NCBI GenBank assembly: GCA_963823075.1
Contig: CAWGKE010000001.1
Span: 1,550,001-1,614,000, forward strand
Direction: 5' to 3'
DNA from: UBA4732 sp963823075
GTDB lineage: Bacteria; Planctomycetota; Planctomycetia; Gemmatales; Gemmataceae
Length of the DNA stretch: 64,000 bases
Shown here: positions 52,801 through 62,543 of the stretch, piece after piece
How the letters are laid out: each line of letters opens with the position of its first letter
How positions within the stretch are numbered: the stretch's first letter is position 1
The notes under the pieces: model-generated
Told to the model about the DNA's origin: nothing
The model's input: only the letters and a program-made list of their open reading frames with translations
Database searches by the model: none
Position numbers and translations under genes: made by a program

Positions 52801-53504
52801 ATCGCGTCGTGCTGCCGGAGGGCGTGGAGCAGCTGGAAACCGCGGCCAACCGCTTCCTCGCCAGCCTCAACAACGAACACTGGGCCCACCTCGACCAGAC
52901 CTTGCAGGACCACGTCCTGGCCCCGCGCAAAGGCCTGTTCCCGGCATGCATGAACACCAACGACCTCATCCGCCATCTGGCCGTGCCGCTGGTCAACCAG
53001 GCCACGTCCACGCTCGGCGATTATTTGCCCGTCACCGACGTGGCGCAGGTCGAGCTGGCGTCGGCCAGCGAGAGCGCGGCCGACGCCGACGTGTCGGTCG
53101 AGAGCGAGCTGATTGAGCGGATGCGGACGTACCAGCAGCTGGCCGTTCCGCTCATCGGCTCGGCGGCGGCGAAACGGCTGACGGGGGTTGGCCCCGGCGC
53201 CGCGACGGCGGCCAACGGCCAGGCGGATCAGCCGACGGACGAAACATTCTTGCTCATCCCTGCCAGCGAGGCCGGCAAGCAGTACGGCGAAGAGGCCCAG
53301 CGCGTGCTGCCCGGCGTGCAGATCGTCAACGTGCCGGGACAGGCCGACCTGATGTTCTGCCGCGAGCAGAACGGGCTGACGATGGAAGACCTCGATCGCA
53401 TCCTGCGCAGCTGCCGGGCCGCCTACGAGGACGCCGCCGGCACGCCGCAGTCGTCGCCGCACGCCCGCTTCGACGTGCAGGATTGGACCCCTCTCGATCC
53501 GTGA
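49819..53504 (+). CDS. Ser/Thr kinase fused to tubulin-like domain (one frameshift at the junction)
   Basis: Residues 1-275: kinase YRLIEPLGSGGFGEAWKCE, catalytic LQHLDIKPRNLFLV, VGDFGLVKHLE. Near 50660-50700 the frame changes; the second frame continues TMADTMEDVLLEQMFFDGAS and a ~930-residue region LRPTLLIGLGGFGRRALLELRCRF, LVRFLYIDVDGEAV, VYVLAGAGGGLSGCLTDLGFALR, typical of planctomycete tubulin-like proteins (a TubZ/FtsZ-like GGG-rich nucleotide loop). Either one fused protein with an indel, or two genes overlapping without a clear second start. The role is unknown. Confidence 0.8.
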
Positions 53505-53523
53505 AACCCTGTATAATGCCGGG

Positions 53524-55629
53524 ATGAGTTCTTCATCCCGGTTGTCGCTGCCCCTGTGGAACGAGCGCTTCGCCGCTCCGCTGGCCCCGACCAGCGGCGC
53601 GGAAATGCGCGCCCGCGGCTGGGACGCCGTGGATGTCGTCTTCGTGAGCGGCGACGCCTACGTGGACCACCCCAGCTTCGCGGCCGCCCTGCTGACGCGC
53701 GTTCTGGAGGCCGAGGGCTTCCGCGTCGCGGTGCTGCCGCAGCCGGACTGGCGCTCGTGTGAGCCGTGGCGGCAGTTCGGCCGGCCGCGGCTGTTCTTCG
53801 CCGTCAGCGCCGGCAACATGGACTCGCTCATCAATCACTACACGGCGAACAAAAAGGTCCGCAACGACGACGCCTACTCGCCGGGCGGCCGAATCGGCCT
53901 GCGGCCCGACCGGGCGACGCTGCCCTACTGCCACCGGGCGCGCGAGGCCTTTCCCGGCGTGCCGGTGATCGCCGGCGGCGTCGAGGCGTCGCTGCGCCGG
54001 CTGGCCCATTACGACTACTGGAGCGACACGGTTCGCCGCGCCATCCTGCTCGATTGTAAGGCCGACCTCCTCGCCTATGGCATGGGCGAGACGATGATCG
54101 TGGAGATCGCGCGCCGCCTCGCCGCGGGACAGACGATGCGCGACCTGCGCGACATGCGGGGGGTGTCATACGTACTGGGGGCGCGGGAGGCGGCCGCGAC
54201 GGTTAGCCGCGACGCGGAGCGGAGCACGGGGGACGAAGCGCTCCGCTCCGCGTCGCGGCTAACCGAAGAAGCGATCGTCCTGCCGACCTACGAACAAGTC
54301 CGCTCCGACAAGTTCGCCTTCGCCGAGGCGACGCGCGTCATCCACATCAACACGAACCCCCACAACGCGAAGACCCTGGTGCAGTTCCACGACCGCGAGG
54401 CCGTCGTGGTCAACCCGCCGTGCCTGCCGCTGTCGCAGGCGGAGATGGACCGCGTCTACGACCTGCCCTACACCCGCCGGCCGCACCCGTCGTACACCGA
54501 GCCGATCCCCGCCCACGAGATGATTAAAGACTCGGTGACGATCATGCGCGGCTGCTTCGGCGGCTGCACGTTCTGCTCCATCACCGCCCACCAGGGTCGC
54601 ATCATCCAATCGCGGTCGCAAGAATCCGTGTTGAAGGAAGTGCGCAAGATGGCGGCCGACCCCGAGTTCTCCGGCGTCGTCAGCGACGTGGGCGGGCCGA
54701 CGGCCAACATGTACGAGATGACGTGTACGCGCCCGGAAGTGGAAGCGAAGTGCAAGCGGCTGTCGTGCGTGCATCCGACGATCTGCAAGCTCCTCGGGAC
54801 CGACCACGGCCCGCTGGTGGACTTGCTGCGGCGGGCGCGCACCGAGCCGGGAATCCGCAAGGTGCTGGTCGCCAGCGGCATGCGCATGGACCTGGCCCAG
54901 CGGTCGCCGGAATACATGCGCGAATTGGCCGAACACCACGTCGGCGGCCACCTCAAGGTCGCGCCGGAACACACCGATTCGCACGTCCTCGGCCTGATGA
55001 AAAAGCCGGACAGCAATGACTTCCAGGGCTTCGCGGAGGAGTTCAACAAGGCGTCGCGCGAGGGCGGCAAGCCGAAGCAGTACCTCGTGCCGTACTACAT
55101 TTCCAGCCATCCCGGATCGGATTTGCATGCGATGATCGACCTGGCCCTGTTCCTGAAGCGGAACGGCTACCGGCCCGATCAGGTGCAGGATTTTATCCCG
55201 GCGCCGTTCGACATCGCGACGTGCATGTATTACACCGGCATCGACCCGTTCACGAAGGAAGAGGTGTATATCGCCCGCAACCTGCGCGATCGCAAGTTGC
55301 AGCGGGCGCTGTTGCAGTTCTTCAAGCCGGAGAACTATTTCGAGGTGCGCAAGGCGCTGGAACAGGCCGGCCGAACCGACCTGATCGGCGGCGGCTGCGA
55401 CGCGCTGATCCCGGCCCAGCCGACCAAGGAAGCGCTGGCGGCGCGGCGCGAGCGGGCGAATGACGCGGTTCGCGGCGACCACTACCATTCGGTGGCGAAT
55501 CCCGCGAAGGGCGAACCGGCCGGCGAGCGCGGCCTGCCGAGCAAGGGCTACCGGCCGGGACGCAAGACGGCGCGCCGCCAGGACGAGAGGCGCGAGCGGA
55601 AAGGCGGCGGCTCGGCGTCGCTGCCGTAG
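53524..55629 (+). CDS. ygiQ: YgiQ-family radical SAM protein
   Basis: 701 residues. N-terminal MRARGWDAVDVVFVSGDAYVDHPSFAAALL, MDSLINHYTANKKVRNDDAYSPGG, VIAGGVEASLRRLAHYDYW; the radical SAM motif CFGGCTFCS (Cys344, Cys348, Cys351); C-terminal HLKVAPEHTDSHVLGLMKKP and QDFIPAPFDIATCMYYTGIDPF. The function of YgiQ is not established. A 64-bp palindrome is inserted in frame (residues ~227-247). The last ~130 codons recur, diverged, at 59086-59470. Confidence 0.93.
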   Translation: MSSSSRLSLPLWNERFAAPLAPTSGAEMRARGWDAVDVVFVSGDAYVDHPSFAAALLTRVLEAEGFRVAVLPQPDWRSCEPWRQFGRPRLFFAVSAGNMDSLINHYTANKKVRNDDAYSPGGRIGLRPDRATLPYCHRAREAFPGVPVIAGGVEASLRRLAHYDYWSDTVRRAILLDCKADLLAYGMGETMIVEIARRLAAGQTMRDLRDMRGVSYVLGAREAAATVSRDAERSTGDEALRSASRLTEEAIVLPTYEQVRSDKFAFAEATRVIHINTNPHNAKTLVQFHDREAVVVNPPCLPLSQAEMDRVYDLPYTRRPHPSYTEPIPAHEMIKDSVTIMRGCFGGCTFCSITAHQGRIIQSRSQESVLKEVRKMAADPEFSGVVSDVGGPTANMYEMTCTRPEVEAKCKRLSCVHPTICKLLGTDHGPLVDLLRRARTEPGIRKVLVASGMRMDLAQRSPEYMRELAEHHVGGHLKVAPEHTDSHVLGLMKKPDSNDFQGFAEEFNKASREGGKPKQYLVPYYISSHPGSDLHAMIDLALFLKRNGYRPDQVQDFIPAPFDIATCMYYTGIDPFTKEEVYIARNLRDRKLQRALLQFFKPENYFEVRKALEQAGRTDLIGGGCDALIPAQPTKEALAARRERANDAVRGDHYHSVANPAKGEPAGERGLPSKGYRPGRKTARRQDERRERKGGGSASLP
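54201..54264. repeat. 64-bp palindrome inside ygiQ
   Basis: GGTTAGCCGCGACGCGGAGC plus GGAGC (54201-54225) is perfectly inverted at 54240-54264 around a 14-nt loop. It adds VSRDAERSTGDEALRSASRLT-like residues between REAAAT and EEAIVLPTYEQ of YgiQ without breaking the frame. Confidence 0.9.
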
Positions 55630-55653
55630 CCGGCGGGGGCACATTTTCTCCGT

Positions 55654-56652
55654 TCAGCGACCCGTCATTTGCTCCAATCTTTCGGGGTAGCGAGCCCCTT
55701 GCACCGTGATCTTGGAGGCGGCGCCGTTGATCTCGCGGAGGTCGTCGGGCGTCAGCTCGACCGCCGTCGCTCCGATGTTCTCGTCCAGGCGGTGCAGCTT
55801 CGTGGTGCCCGGGATCGGGACCATCCACGGCTTCTGGGCCAGCAGCCACGCCAGCGCGATTTGAGCCGGCGTCGCCTTCTTCCGTTCGCCGATCTTGCCG
55901 AGCAGATCGACCAGGGCCTGATTCGCCTTGAGCGCCTCCGGCGTGAAGCGAGGCAGAGTGCTGCGGAAGTCGGAGTTGTCGAACGTCGTGCTTTCGTCGA
56001 TCTTGCCCGTGAGGAAGCCCTTGCCCAGCGGGCTGTACGGCACGAAGCCGATTCCGAGTTCCTCAAGCGTCGGGATCACTTCCGCTTCGGGGCGTCTCCA
56101 CCACAGCGAGTATTCGCTCTGGAGGGCGGTGAGCGGCTGGACCGCGTGCGCGCGACGGATCGTCTGCACCCCAGCTTCGGACAGGCCGAAGTGCTTGACC
56201 TTGCCCTGGCGGATCAGGCCCTTCACCGCGCCCGCCACGTCTTCGATCGGCACGTTCGGATCGACGCGGTGCTGGTAGAGCAGGTCGATCGTCTCGACCC
56301 GGAGCCGCCTGAGCGAGCCTTCGACGGCCTGCCGGATGTGCTCCGGCCGACTGTTCAGCCCCGCCGCGCCTGGCCGGTGATCGGTTCCGCTGAGGTCAAA
56401 CCCGAACTTGGTGGCGATCACCACCTGCTTGCGGACGGGAGAGAGTGCTTCGCCGACGAGTTCCTCGTTCGTGAACGGGCCGTAGACCTCGGCGGTGTCG
56501 AAGAACGTGACGCCGCGGTCCACGGCCGTTCGGAGCAGCGAGATCATCTCCTGCTTGTCCTTGGGCGGGCCGTAGGAGAAGCTCATGCCCATGCAGCCCA
56601 GGCCGAGGGCCGAAACTTCCAGGTTGCTCTTGCCGAGTTTGCGCTTCTGCAT
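55654..56652 (-). CDS. Aldo-keto reductase
   Basis: 332 residues, NADPH-dependent. N-terminal KRKLGKSNLEVSALGLGCMGMS, GVTFFDTAEVYGPFTNEELVGEAL with the catalytic Asp-Tyr, KVKHFGLSEAGVQTIRRAH, GIGFVPYSPLGKGFLTG and C-terminal WMVPIPGTTKLHRLDENIGA. Closest in pattern to YajO/Tas-type bacterial AKRs reducing methylglyoxal or other aldehydes. It is the last gene of the cupin-SDR-AKR run, opposite an AraC regulator, in a cassette between two copies of the ygiQ 3' end. Confidence 0.93.
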   Translation of the reverse strand: MQKRKLGKSNLEVSALGLGCMGMSFSYGPPKDKQEMISLLRTAVDRGVTFFDTAEVYGPFTNEELVGEALSPVRKQVVIATKFGFDLSGTDHRPGAAGLNSRPEHIRQAVEGSLRRLRVETIDLLYQHRVDPNVPIEDVAGAVKGLIRQGKVKHFGLSEAGVQTIRRAHAVQPLTALQSEYSLWWRRPEAEVIPTLEELGIGFVPYSPLGKGFLTGKIDESTTFDNSDFRSTLPRFTPEALKANQALVDLLGKIGERKKATPAQIALAWLLAQKPWMVPIPGTTKLHRLDENIGATAVELTPDDLREINGAASKITVQGARYPERLEQMTGR

Positions 56653-56701
56653 TGGTTTCTCCTTCGAGGCAGCATCAGTTGGCGTACTTCATTAAGAATG
56701 C

Positions 56702-57448
<747 letters not shown>

Positions 57449-57473
57449 GACGGGTTTCCTTTTCGATGCCGCA

Positions 57474-57869
57474 TCAGGCCTGGTACTGTTCGTCGCTGAC
57501 CTGCTCCATCCAGTCCACCGCCTTGCCGTCGAGCTTCTCCTGGATCGCGACATGCGTCAGCGCCGTCGTCGGCGTCGCCCCGTGCCAGTGCTTTTCGCCG
57601 GGGGGAAACCAGACCACGTCGCCGGGCCGGATTTCCTCGATCGGCCCGCCCCAGCGCTGCGCCCAGCCGCAGCCGGCCGTCACGATCAGGGTCTGGCCGA
57701 GCGGGTGCGTGTGCCACGCCGTCCGGGCGCCCGGCTCGAAGGTGACGCTGGCGCCGGAGACGCGCCCCGGATCGGGCGCCTCAAACAGCGGATCGATCCG
57801 AACCGCGCCGGTGAACCAATCGGCCGGCCCCTTGCCGGAAGGCCGTGAGCCGCTTCTCTTGATGTCCAT
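57474..57869 (-). CDS. Small cupin-domain protein
   Basis: 131 residues from ATG 57869 after GGAGGCTGGGAA: FTGAVRIDPLFEAPDPGRVSGASVTFEPGARTAWHTHPLGQTLIVTAG, then RPGDVVWFPPGEKHWHGATPTTALTHVAIQE. The two cupin boxes supply a His/His/Glu-or-Gln/His metal site (HTHPLGQ ... HWHG). Similar cupins accompany AKR/SDR genes and act in aldehyde or quinone handling; the reaction is not known. It heads the minus-strand operon divergent from the AraC gene. Confidence 0.88.
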   Translation of the reverse strand: MDIKRSGSRPSGKGPADWFTGAVRIDPLFEAPDPGRVSGASVTFEPGARTAWHTHPLGQTLIVTAGCGWAQRWGGPIEEIRPGDVVWFPPGEKHWHGATPTTALTHVAIQEKLDGKAVDWMEQVSDEQYQA

Positions 57870-58104
57870 TTCCCAGCCTCCTTCACGTTGATCCCTTGCA
57901 ACTCCAGCGCCGGGTTCGCTCGAATCTTCGGCGGCCGCCGCCCGACGAAGGAATAATAAACCGAGGCATCGACGCGCCGGTAGCACGATCGTCCTGGACT
58001 CTTGCCTAATCCTCCACGACTTGTGGGAATGCTCCTGACCGCCAGCGCTGGCGGCGGGTATACTGGCGAGAGGCTATGCGGGGCCGGCCGGGGGAGGAGC
58101 GGGC

Positions 58105-59004
58105 GTGGCGACGAACGAGCTGGCAAAACTCGCGTTCGCAATCGAGCGGCAGGCGGCCGTGGACGGTGGGTACGACACGGCGGCGCCCGCACTCCGGCTG
58201 TCTCGGTTCTCGGCGCCCTCGGATCTGGTCGCCCTCGTGTACGAGCCTTCCCTGTGCGTCGTCGCCCAGGGCGCGAAGGAGGTGATCCTCGCCGACGAGA
58301 CGTACCGCCTCGACCCCGCCCAGTTCCTCCTGGTGTCGGTCGATCTCCCCGTCGCCGCCCGGGTGGTCGAGGCCTCGCGGGGGAGCCCGTACCTCGCGGT
58401 TCGCATCGCGCTCGACCCGGCGGTGGTCGGCGAGCTGCTGGCCGACGGCACGGTCGCCCCGCCGCTCGGCCCGCCCGCGCGAGGGCTGGCCGTGACTCCG
58501 GTCGAGCCGCCGCTGCTCGAAGCCGTCAGTCGCCTCGTGGCCCTCCTCGACTGCCCGCGGGACGTCGGGCCGCTGGCGCCGCTGGCGCTCCGCGAGATCA
58601 CCTATCGGCTGCTCACCGGCCCGCAAGGGTCGCGGCTGCGCCAGATCGCCTCGGCCGGCGCTCCGGCGCAGCGGATCGCGAGGGCGATCCGCTGGCTGAA
58701 GGACCACTTCGCGGAACCGCTCCGCATCGAGTCGCTCGCGAAGCACGTGAGGCTGAGCCCGTCGGCGTTTCACCTCCACTTCAAGAGCGTGACGGCGATG
58801 AGCCCGCTGCAGTACCAGAAGCGGCTTCGGCTCCAGGAGGCCCGGCGGCTTATGCTGAGCGAGGGGCGCGACGCCGCTGAGGCCGCGTACGACGTCGGGT
58901 ACGAGAGCCCGTCCCAGTTCAGCCGCGAGTACCGGCGGACGTTCGGCGCCCCGCCGCGCCAGGACGTGGCCGCGCTCAAGGTCGAAGCTCAGCCGACGGC
59001 GTAA
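58105..59004 (+). CDS. AraC-family transcriptional regulator
   Basis: 299 residues from GTG 58105. The N-terminal AraC_N-type cupin half contains YEPSLCVVAQGAKEVILADETYRLDPAQFLLVSVDLPV; the C-terminal double HTH has LKDHFAEPLRIESLAKHVRLSPSAFHLHFKSVTAMSPLQYQKRLRLQEAR and AAYDVGYESPSQFSREYRRTFG. It diverges from the cupin-SDR-AKR operon over a 235-bp gap, the layout of regulators such as YqhC that turn on aldehyde reductases; control of the neighbours is inferred. Confidence 0.92.
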   Translation: MATNELAKLAFAIERQAAVDGGYDTAAPALRLSRFSAPSDLVALVYEPSLCVVAQGAKEVILADETYRLDPAQFLLVSVDLPVAARVVEASRGSPYLAVRIALDPAVVGELLADGTVAPPLGPPARGLAVTPVEPPLLEAVSRLVALLDCPRDVGPLAPLALREITYRLLTGPQGSRLRQIASAGAPAQRIARAIRWLKDHFAEPLRIESLAKHVRLSPSAFHLHFKSVTAMSPLQYQKRLRLQEARRLMLSEGRDAAEAAYDVGYESPSQFSREYRRTFGAPPRQDVAALKVEAQPTA

Positions 59005-59085
59005 TCTGGCTGTCAACTCGGCGGTCGTATGCTAGCGGTGCGTCCGTCGGATATACTGATCTTTATGTCTTAATCAGATGGCCCG

Positions 59086-59470
59086 TGCCATTGCGACGTG
59101 CATGTATTACACCGGAATCGACCTGTTCACGAAGGAAGAGGTATACGTTGCCCGCAACCTGCGCGACCGCAAGTTGCAACGGGCGCTGCTGCAGTTCTTC
59201 AAGCCGGAGAACTATTTCGAGGTGCGCAAGGCACTGGAGCAGGCCGGCCGTACCGACCTGATGGGCGGCGGCTGCGACGCGCTGATCCCGGCGCAGCCGC
59301 CGCGGGAGGCGCCGCAGGCGCGGCGGGACAACGCCAACACGTCGGTTCGCGGCGAATACGTTCACACCGTCCCGAACCCAAAAGCGCCGCCGTTTAGCCG
59401 CGACCCGAAGGGGAGGCGCGAGCGCAAGGGCTATCGCCCCGGCCGCAAGTCCGCGCCGCCGCCCCCGCCC
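59086..59470 (+). pseudogene. Duplicated 3' end of ygiQ
   Basis: About 128 codons: ATCMYYTGIDLFTKEEVYVARNLRDRKLQRALLQFFKPENYFEVRKALEQ, then a variable basic tail ending KGYRPGRKSAPPP. DNA identity to the intact gene end (from 55213) is high in the conserved part, with scattered mostly synonymous differences, and poor in the tail. An ATG at 59078 opens the frame, which continues in phase into the WD40 gene. Probably not functional. Confidence 0.88.
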
Positions 59471-59497
59471 GTGACCCCGTTACACGAGGACACGTCC

Positions 59498-60490
59498 ATG
59501 CGTCACTGCCTTATCTCCTGCGCGCTCCTCGCGGCCCTGACCGGCGCTGCACGGGCCGAGGACAAATACGACGAATCGCTCCGCCGCTTCCAGGTGAAGG
59601 AGCACACCAACGCCGTCACGGCCGTGGCGATCTCGCCCGACGGCAAGACGCTGGCGACGGCCGGCAAGGACAAGTCGATCCGCTTCTTCGGCCTCGCCAC
59701 GGGAAAGCGCACGAACATCATCCATCATGAATCCGAGATATGGTCGATCGGCTACAGCGGCGACGGCAAAAGCTTCGCCTATTCCGACGGCGACAAGGTC
59801 GTCACCGTGGTGGACCCGGAAACGCTGAAGGAAAAGGCGGTGATGAAGGACCAGTTCGAGTCGCCGGTGGCGATGCTGTCGCTGTCGCCGGACGGCTCCC
59901 TGCTGGCGACGATCGAGGACGGCTTGCAGGTGCCGCACGCCTGGGAGCTGCCGTCGGGCAAGGCGCGGGCCGTGTTCGAGGGCCACGGCGACAAGGTCAA
60001 CAGCGTCGCGTTTTCGCCGGACGGCAAGCACGTGGTCAGCACCAGCGGCGATGAGACGATCCGCATCTGGGAGGCGACGGCGGGCATCCCCGGTCGGCCG
60101 CTGCGCGGCCACGACGGTCCGGTGTTCCTGGCGGTCTATTCGCCGGACGGCAAGATGATCCTGTCGGCCGGCACGCGCGACAAGACGGTGCGACTGTGGG
60201 ATTTGTCTACCTTCAAGGTCGCCAAGGTGATGGAAGGCCACGAGGACGAGGTTCACTTCGTCGGCTTGGGCCCGAACGGCATGATGGCGTCGCTGAGCAA
60301 GGACGGCGTCGTGAAGCTGTGGGACGCGGACGGCGCGGAAACGGGATCGTTCTTGTGGACGGGAGAGGGCGCGACTTTGCCGCCCTACGGGACCAGCGTG
60401 GCGCTCAGCCCCGACGGCAAGACGCTGGCGGTGGGCCATGATAACGTGGTGGATGTGTGGGACCTGACGAAGGTGAAATCGGAGAAGTGA
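59498..60490 (+). CDS. Secreted WD40-repeat protein
   Basis: 330 residues from ATG 59498 with signal peptide MRHCLISCALLAALTGAARA. Seven WD40 blades follow, e.g. NAVTAVAISPDGKTLATAGKDKSIRFFG, DKVNSVAFSPDGKHVVSTSGDETIRIWE, GPVFLAVYSPDGKMILSAGTRDKTVRLWD, enough for a complete propeller. It is a binding scaffold outside the cytoplasm with unknown partner. The upstream frame (duplicated ygiQ end) is open into it without a stop, so a fusion read-through product is possible, but the signal peptide supports the internal start. Confidence 0.88.
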   Translation: MRHCLISCALLAALTGAARAEDKYDESLRRFQVKEHTNAVTAVAISPDGKTLATAGKDKSIRFFGLATGKRTNIIHHESEIWSIGYSGDGKSFAYSDGDKVVTVVDPETLKEKAVMKDQFESPVAMLSLSPDGSLLATIEDGLQVPHAWELPSGKARAVFEGHGDKVNSVAFSPDGKHVVSTSGDETIRIWEATAGIPGRPLRGHDGPVFLAVYSPDGKMILSAGTRDKTVRLWDLSTFKVAKVMEGHEDEVHFVGLGPNGMMASLSKDGVVKLWDADGAETGSFLWTGEGATLPPYGTSVALSPDGKTLAVGHDNVVDVWDLTKVKSEK

Positions 60491-60506
60491 TCCGCAGGAG
60501 GGTCTT

Positions 60507-61220
60507 ATGCCGTTGCACGATCATTTTCACGCACCCCTCCGGGGGCGGCGCAGCTGGACATCGTTTCATGCCACATGGGCGACCTATTTAGCAGAGGACT
60601 TGAATGAGTTGCTTCCCGAACGGTACATTGTCGAGCCGCTGGCGCAGTTCTCCATCGAAATCGACGTGGCGACGTGGGAAGAACCGGGCGGCCCGCCGCG
60701 GGAAGTGATGCGGCCCATCGAGGGATGGTCGCCTTCGCCGCCCCAGATGACGATCCCCCTGACCATCGTTACGGATGTGGTGGAGGTTCAGATCTACCAC
60801 AACGAAGGCGGCTACGTGCTGGCGGGGGCCGTCGAGCTGGTCAGCCCCTCCAACAAGGACCGACCCACGGCGCGCGACGCCTTCACGACGAAATGCGCCG
60901 CCTACCTGCAACAGGGCGTCGGTCTTGCAGTCGTGGACATCGTGACGGAGCGGCGGGCCAGCTTTCATCCAGACTTGCTGGCCCGGGTGTCTCCAGGCGC
61001 GGGGCCGGCGTCAGAGGCGGATCTGTACGCTGCCGCGTATCGTCCCGTGAGTCGGGAAAAGCAAACGACCCTGGAAGTCTGGCATGAGGCGCTGGCGATA
61101 GGTGGCGTGCTGCCCACATTGCAGCTGTGGCTGCGCGGAGGAATCTGCTTGCCGCTGCACCTGGAGGCGGCGTATGAGCGAGCCTGCCGGACGCTCCGGA
61201 TCGCCGCCAACGGCGCCTGA
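60507..61220 (+). CDS. DUF4058-family protein
   Basis: 237 residues opening MPLHDHFHAPLRGRRSWTSFHATWATYLAEDLNELLPERYIVEP, a typical DUF4058 start, with VEVQIYHNEGGYVLAGAVELVSPSNKDRPTARDAFTTKCAAYLQQGVGLAVVDIV. The E-x-x-S-P-x-N-K segment and following strand resemble the PD-(D/E)xK/Uma2 nuclease core. Such genes are numerous in planctomycetes and cyanobacteria; the function is unknown. It starts 17 bp after the WD40 gene. Confidence 0.85.
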   Translation: MPLHDHFHAPLRGRRSWTSFHATWATYLAEDLNELLPERYIVEPLAQFSIEIDVATWEEPGGPPREVMRPIEGWSPSPPQMTIPLTIVTDVVEVQIYHNEGGYVLAGAVELVSPSNKDRPTARDAFTTKCAAYLQQGVGLAVVDIVTERRASFHPDLLARVSPGAGPASEADLYAAAYRPVSREKQTTLEVWHEALAIGGVLPTLQLWLRGGICLPLHLEAAYERACRTLRIAANGA

Positions 61221-61255
61221 ATAAGCCTTCGAGAAAATCCGAAATCGGCTTCCTC

Positions 61256-62242
61256 ATGACACCTTTCGACCCGATTGCAACCCCCGCCGATCAGACCGGC
61301 GCCACGCTCGCCGCCCTGCTGCGTTCGCGCCTGCCCGGCCAGTCGTGGAACCAGATCCGCCGCCTGATCGAGACGCGCCACGCCAAGGTCAACGGCGAAC
61401 TCTGCCTCGACCCTGCCCGCCGGCTCAAGGAAGGCGAAACGGTCGAACTGCTGGCCCGGCCCGCGCCGAAGCCGCGCCAGGCGGAGTCGATCACGATCCG
61501 CCATCTCGACGAGCATGTGGTCGTCGTGGAAAAGCCGAGCGGCTTGCCGACCGTGCGCCATCCGGTGGAACGCGACTGGACGGAGCGACGCAAGGCCCTC
61601 GCCCCGACGCTGGAAGACCTCACGCCGCCGCTCATCGCCCGGGAAGAAGGCCGGAAAGCGAAGGGCACGCTGCCGCGCCTCCGCGTGGTGCATCGGCTCG
61701 ACAAGGAGACGAGCGGCCTGGTCGTCTTCGCCCGCACCGTGACGGCCGAGCGCGGCCTCGGCAAGCAGTTCCACGCCCACACCGTCGTCCGCCGTTACCT
61801 GGCCGTCGTACCGGGCTTCGTGCCGCCGCAACGCATCGATTGCCGGCTCGTGCGCGACCGCGGCGACGGCCGGCGCGGCGTCACCGACAATCCGGACGAC
61901 GGCAAGGAGGCCGTGACCCTCGTGGACGTGGGAGAACGGCTGCCCGGATACACGCTGCTGTCGTGTCGATTGGAGACGGGGCGGACCCATCAAATCCGCA
62001 TTCATCTGGCGTCGCTGGGACATCCGGTGTGCGGCGACAAGGTGTACTGTCATCTGCTCAACGGCGAGGTGCGGCCGGACTCCAGCGGGGCGCCGCGACT
62101 GGCGCTGCACGCCGTCGAGCTGGGTTTCATGCACCCGGCGACGCGCGAACCGCTCCACTGGACCATGCCCCTGCCGCCGGACTTCGAGGCGTTCCTGGAC
62201 CGTCTGCGCGGCGGGCCGGGGCGAGGCGATCATGCAGATTAA
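61256..62242 (+). CDS. RluA-family pseudouridine synthase
   Basis: 328 residues. N-terminal S4 domain SWNQIRRLIETRHAKVNGELCLDPARRLKEGETVELL; catalytic RVVHRLDKETSGLVVFART with Asp149; GYTLLSCRLETGRTHQIRIHLASLGHPVCGDKVYC and LALHAVELGFMHPATREPL. It isomerises uridines in rRNA or tRNA; the exact target (RluC/RluD type) cannot be assigned. It overlaps the next small gene by 11 nt. Confidence 0.95.
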   Translation: MTPFDPIATPADQTGATLAALLRSRLPGQSWNQIRRLIETRHAKVNGELCLDPARRLKEGETVELLARPAPKPRQAESITIRHLDEHVVVVEKPSGLPTVRHPVERDWTERRKALAPTLEDLTPPLIAREEGRKAKGTLPRLRVVHRLDKETSGLVVFARTVTAERGLGKQFHAHTVVRRYLAVVPGFVPPQRIDCRLVRDRGDGRRGVTDNPDDGKEAVTLVDVGERLPGYTLLSCRLETGRTHQIRIHLASLGHPVCGDKVYCHLLNGEVRPDSSGAPRLALHAVELGFMHPATREPLHWTMPLPPDFEAFLDRLRGGPGRGDHAD

Positions 62243-62504
62243 ATGGAACGACGAAGACCCCGAAACCGGGCGGCGCCGCTTCCTCAGCGCGGAGCGCTTC
62301 GCCGGCGTCTGGAGCTTCAAGTGGAAATGGCAGCGGCGCGGCGACTGGACCAAAGGGCTTCAACCGACAAAGGCGATGTGGGAACACGTTCTCGACGCGC
62401 TGCAGCGCCGCTACCGCCGCCGCGAGGGCGTCAGCGAGGAAGACATCACACAGGTCGAGCGCATCCTCAAGGCCTGGATCGAGCCACGCGACCTGGAGGA
62501 GTAG
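62232..62504 (+). CDS. Small conserved hypothetical protein
   Basis: 90 residues: MQIKWNDEDPETGRRRFLSAERFAGVWSFKWKWQRRGDWTKGLQPT, then KAMWEHVLDALQRRYRRREGVSEEDITQVERILKAW. Charged and Trp-rich with a C-terminal helix. No known domain recognised. Its ATG lies in the 3' end of the rluA-family gene (11-nt overlap), so co-translation is likely and the product is probably real. Confidence 0.7.
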   Translation: MQIKWNDEDPETGRRRFLSAERFAGVWSFKWKWQRRGDWTKGLQPTKAMWEHVLDALQRRYRRREGVSEEDITQVERILKAWIEPRDLEE

Positions 62505-62543
62505 TCCCTCGCCGGCGCTTCGGGCTGGTCGTGAGACGCCGCC

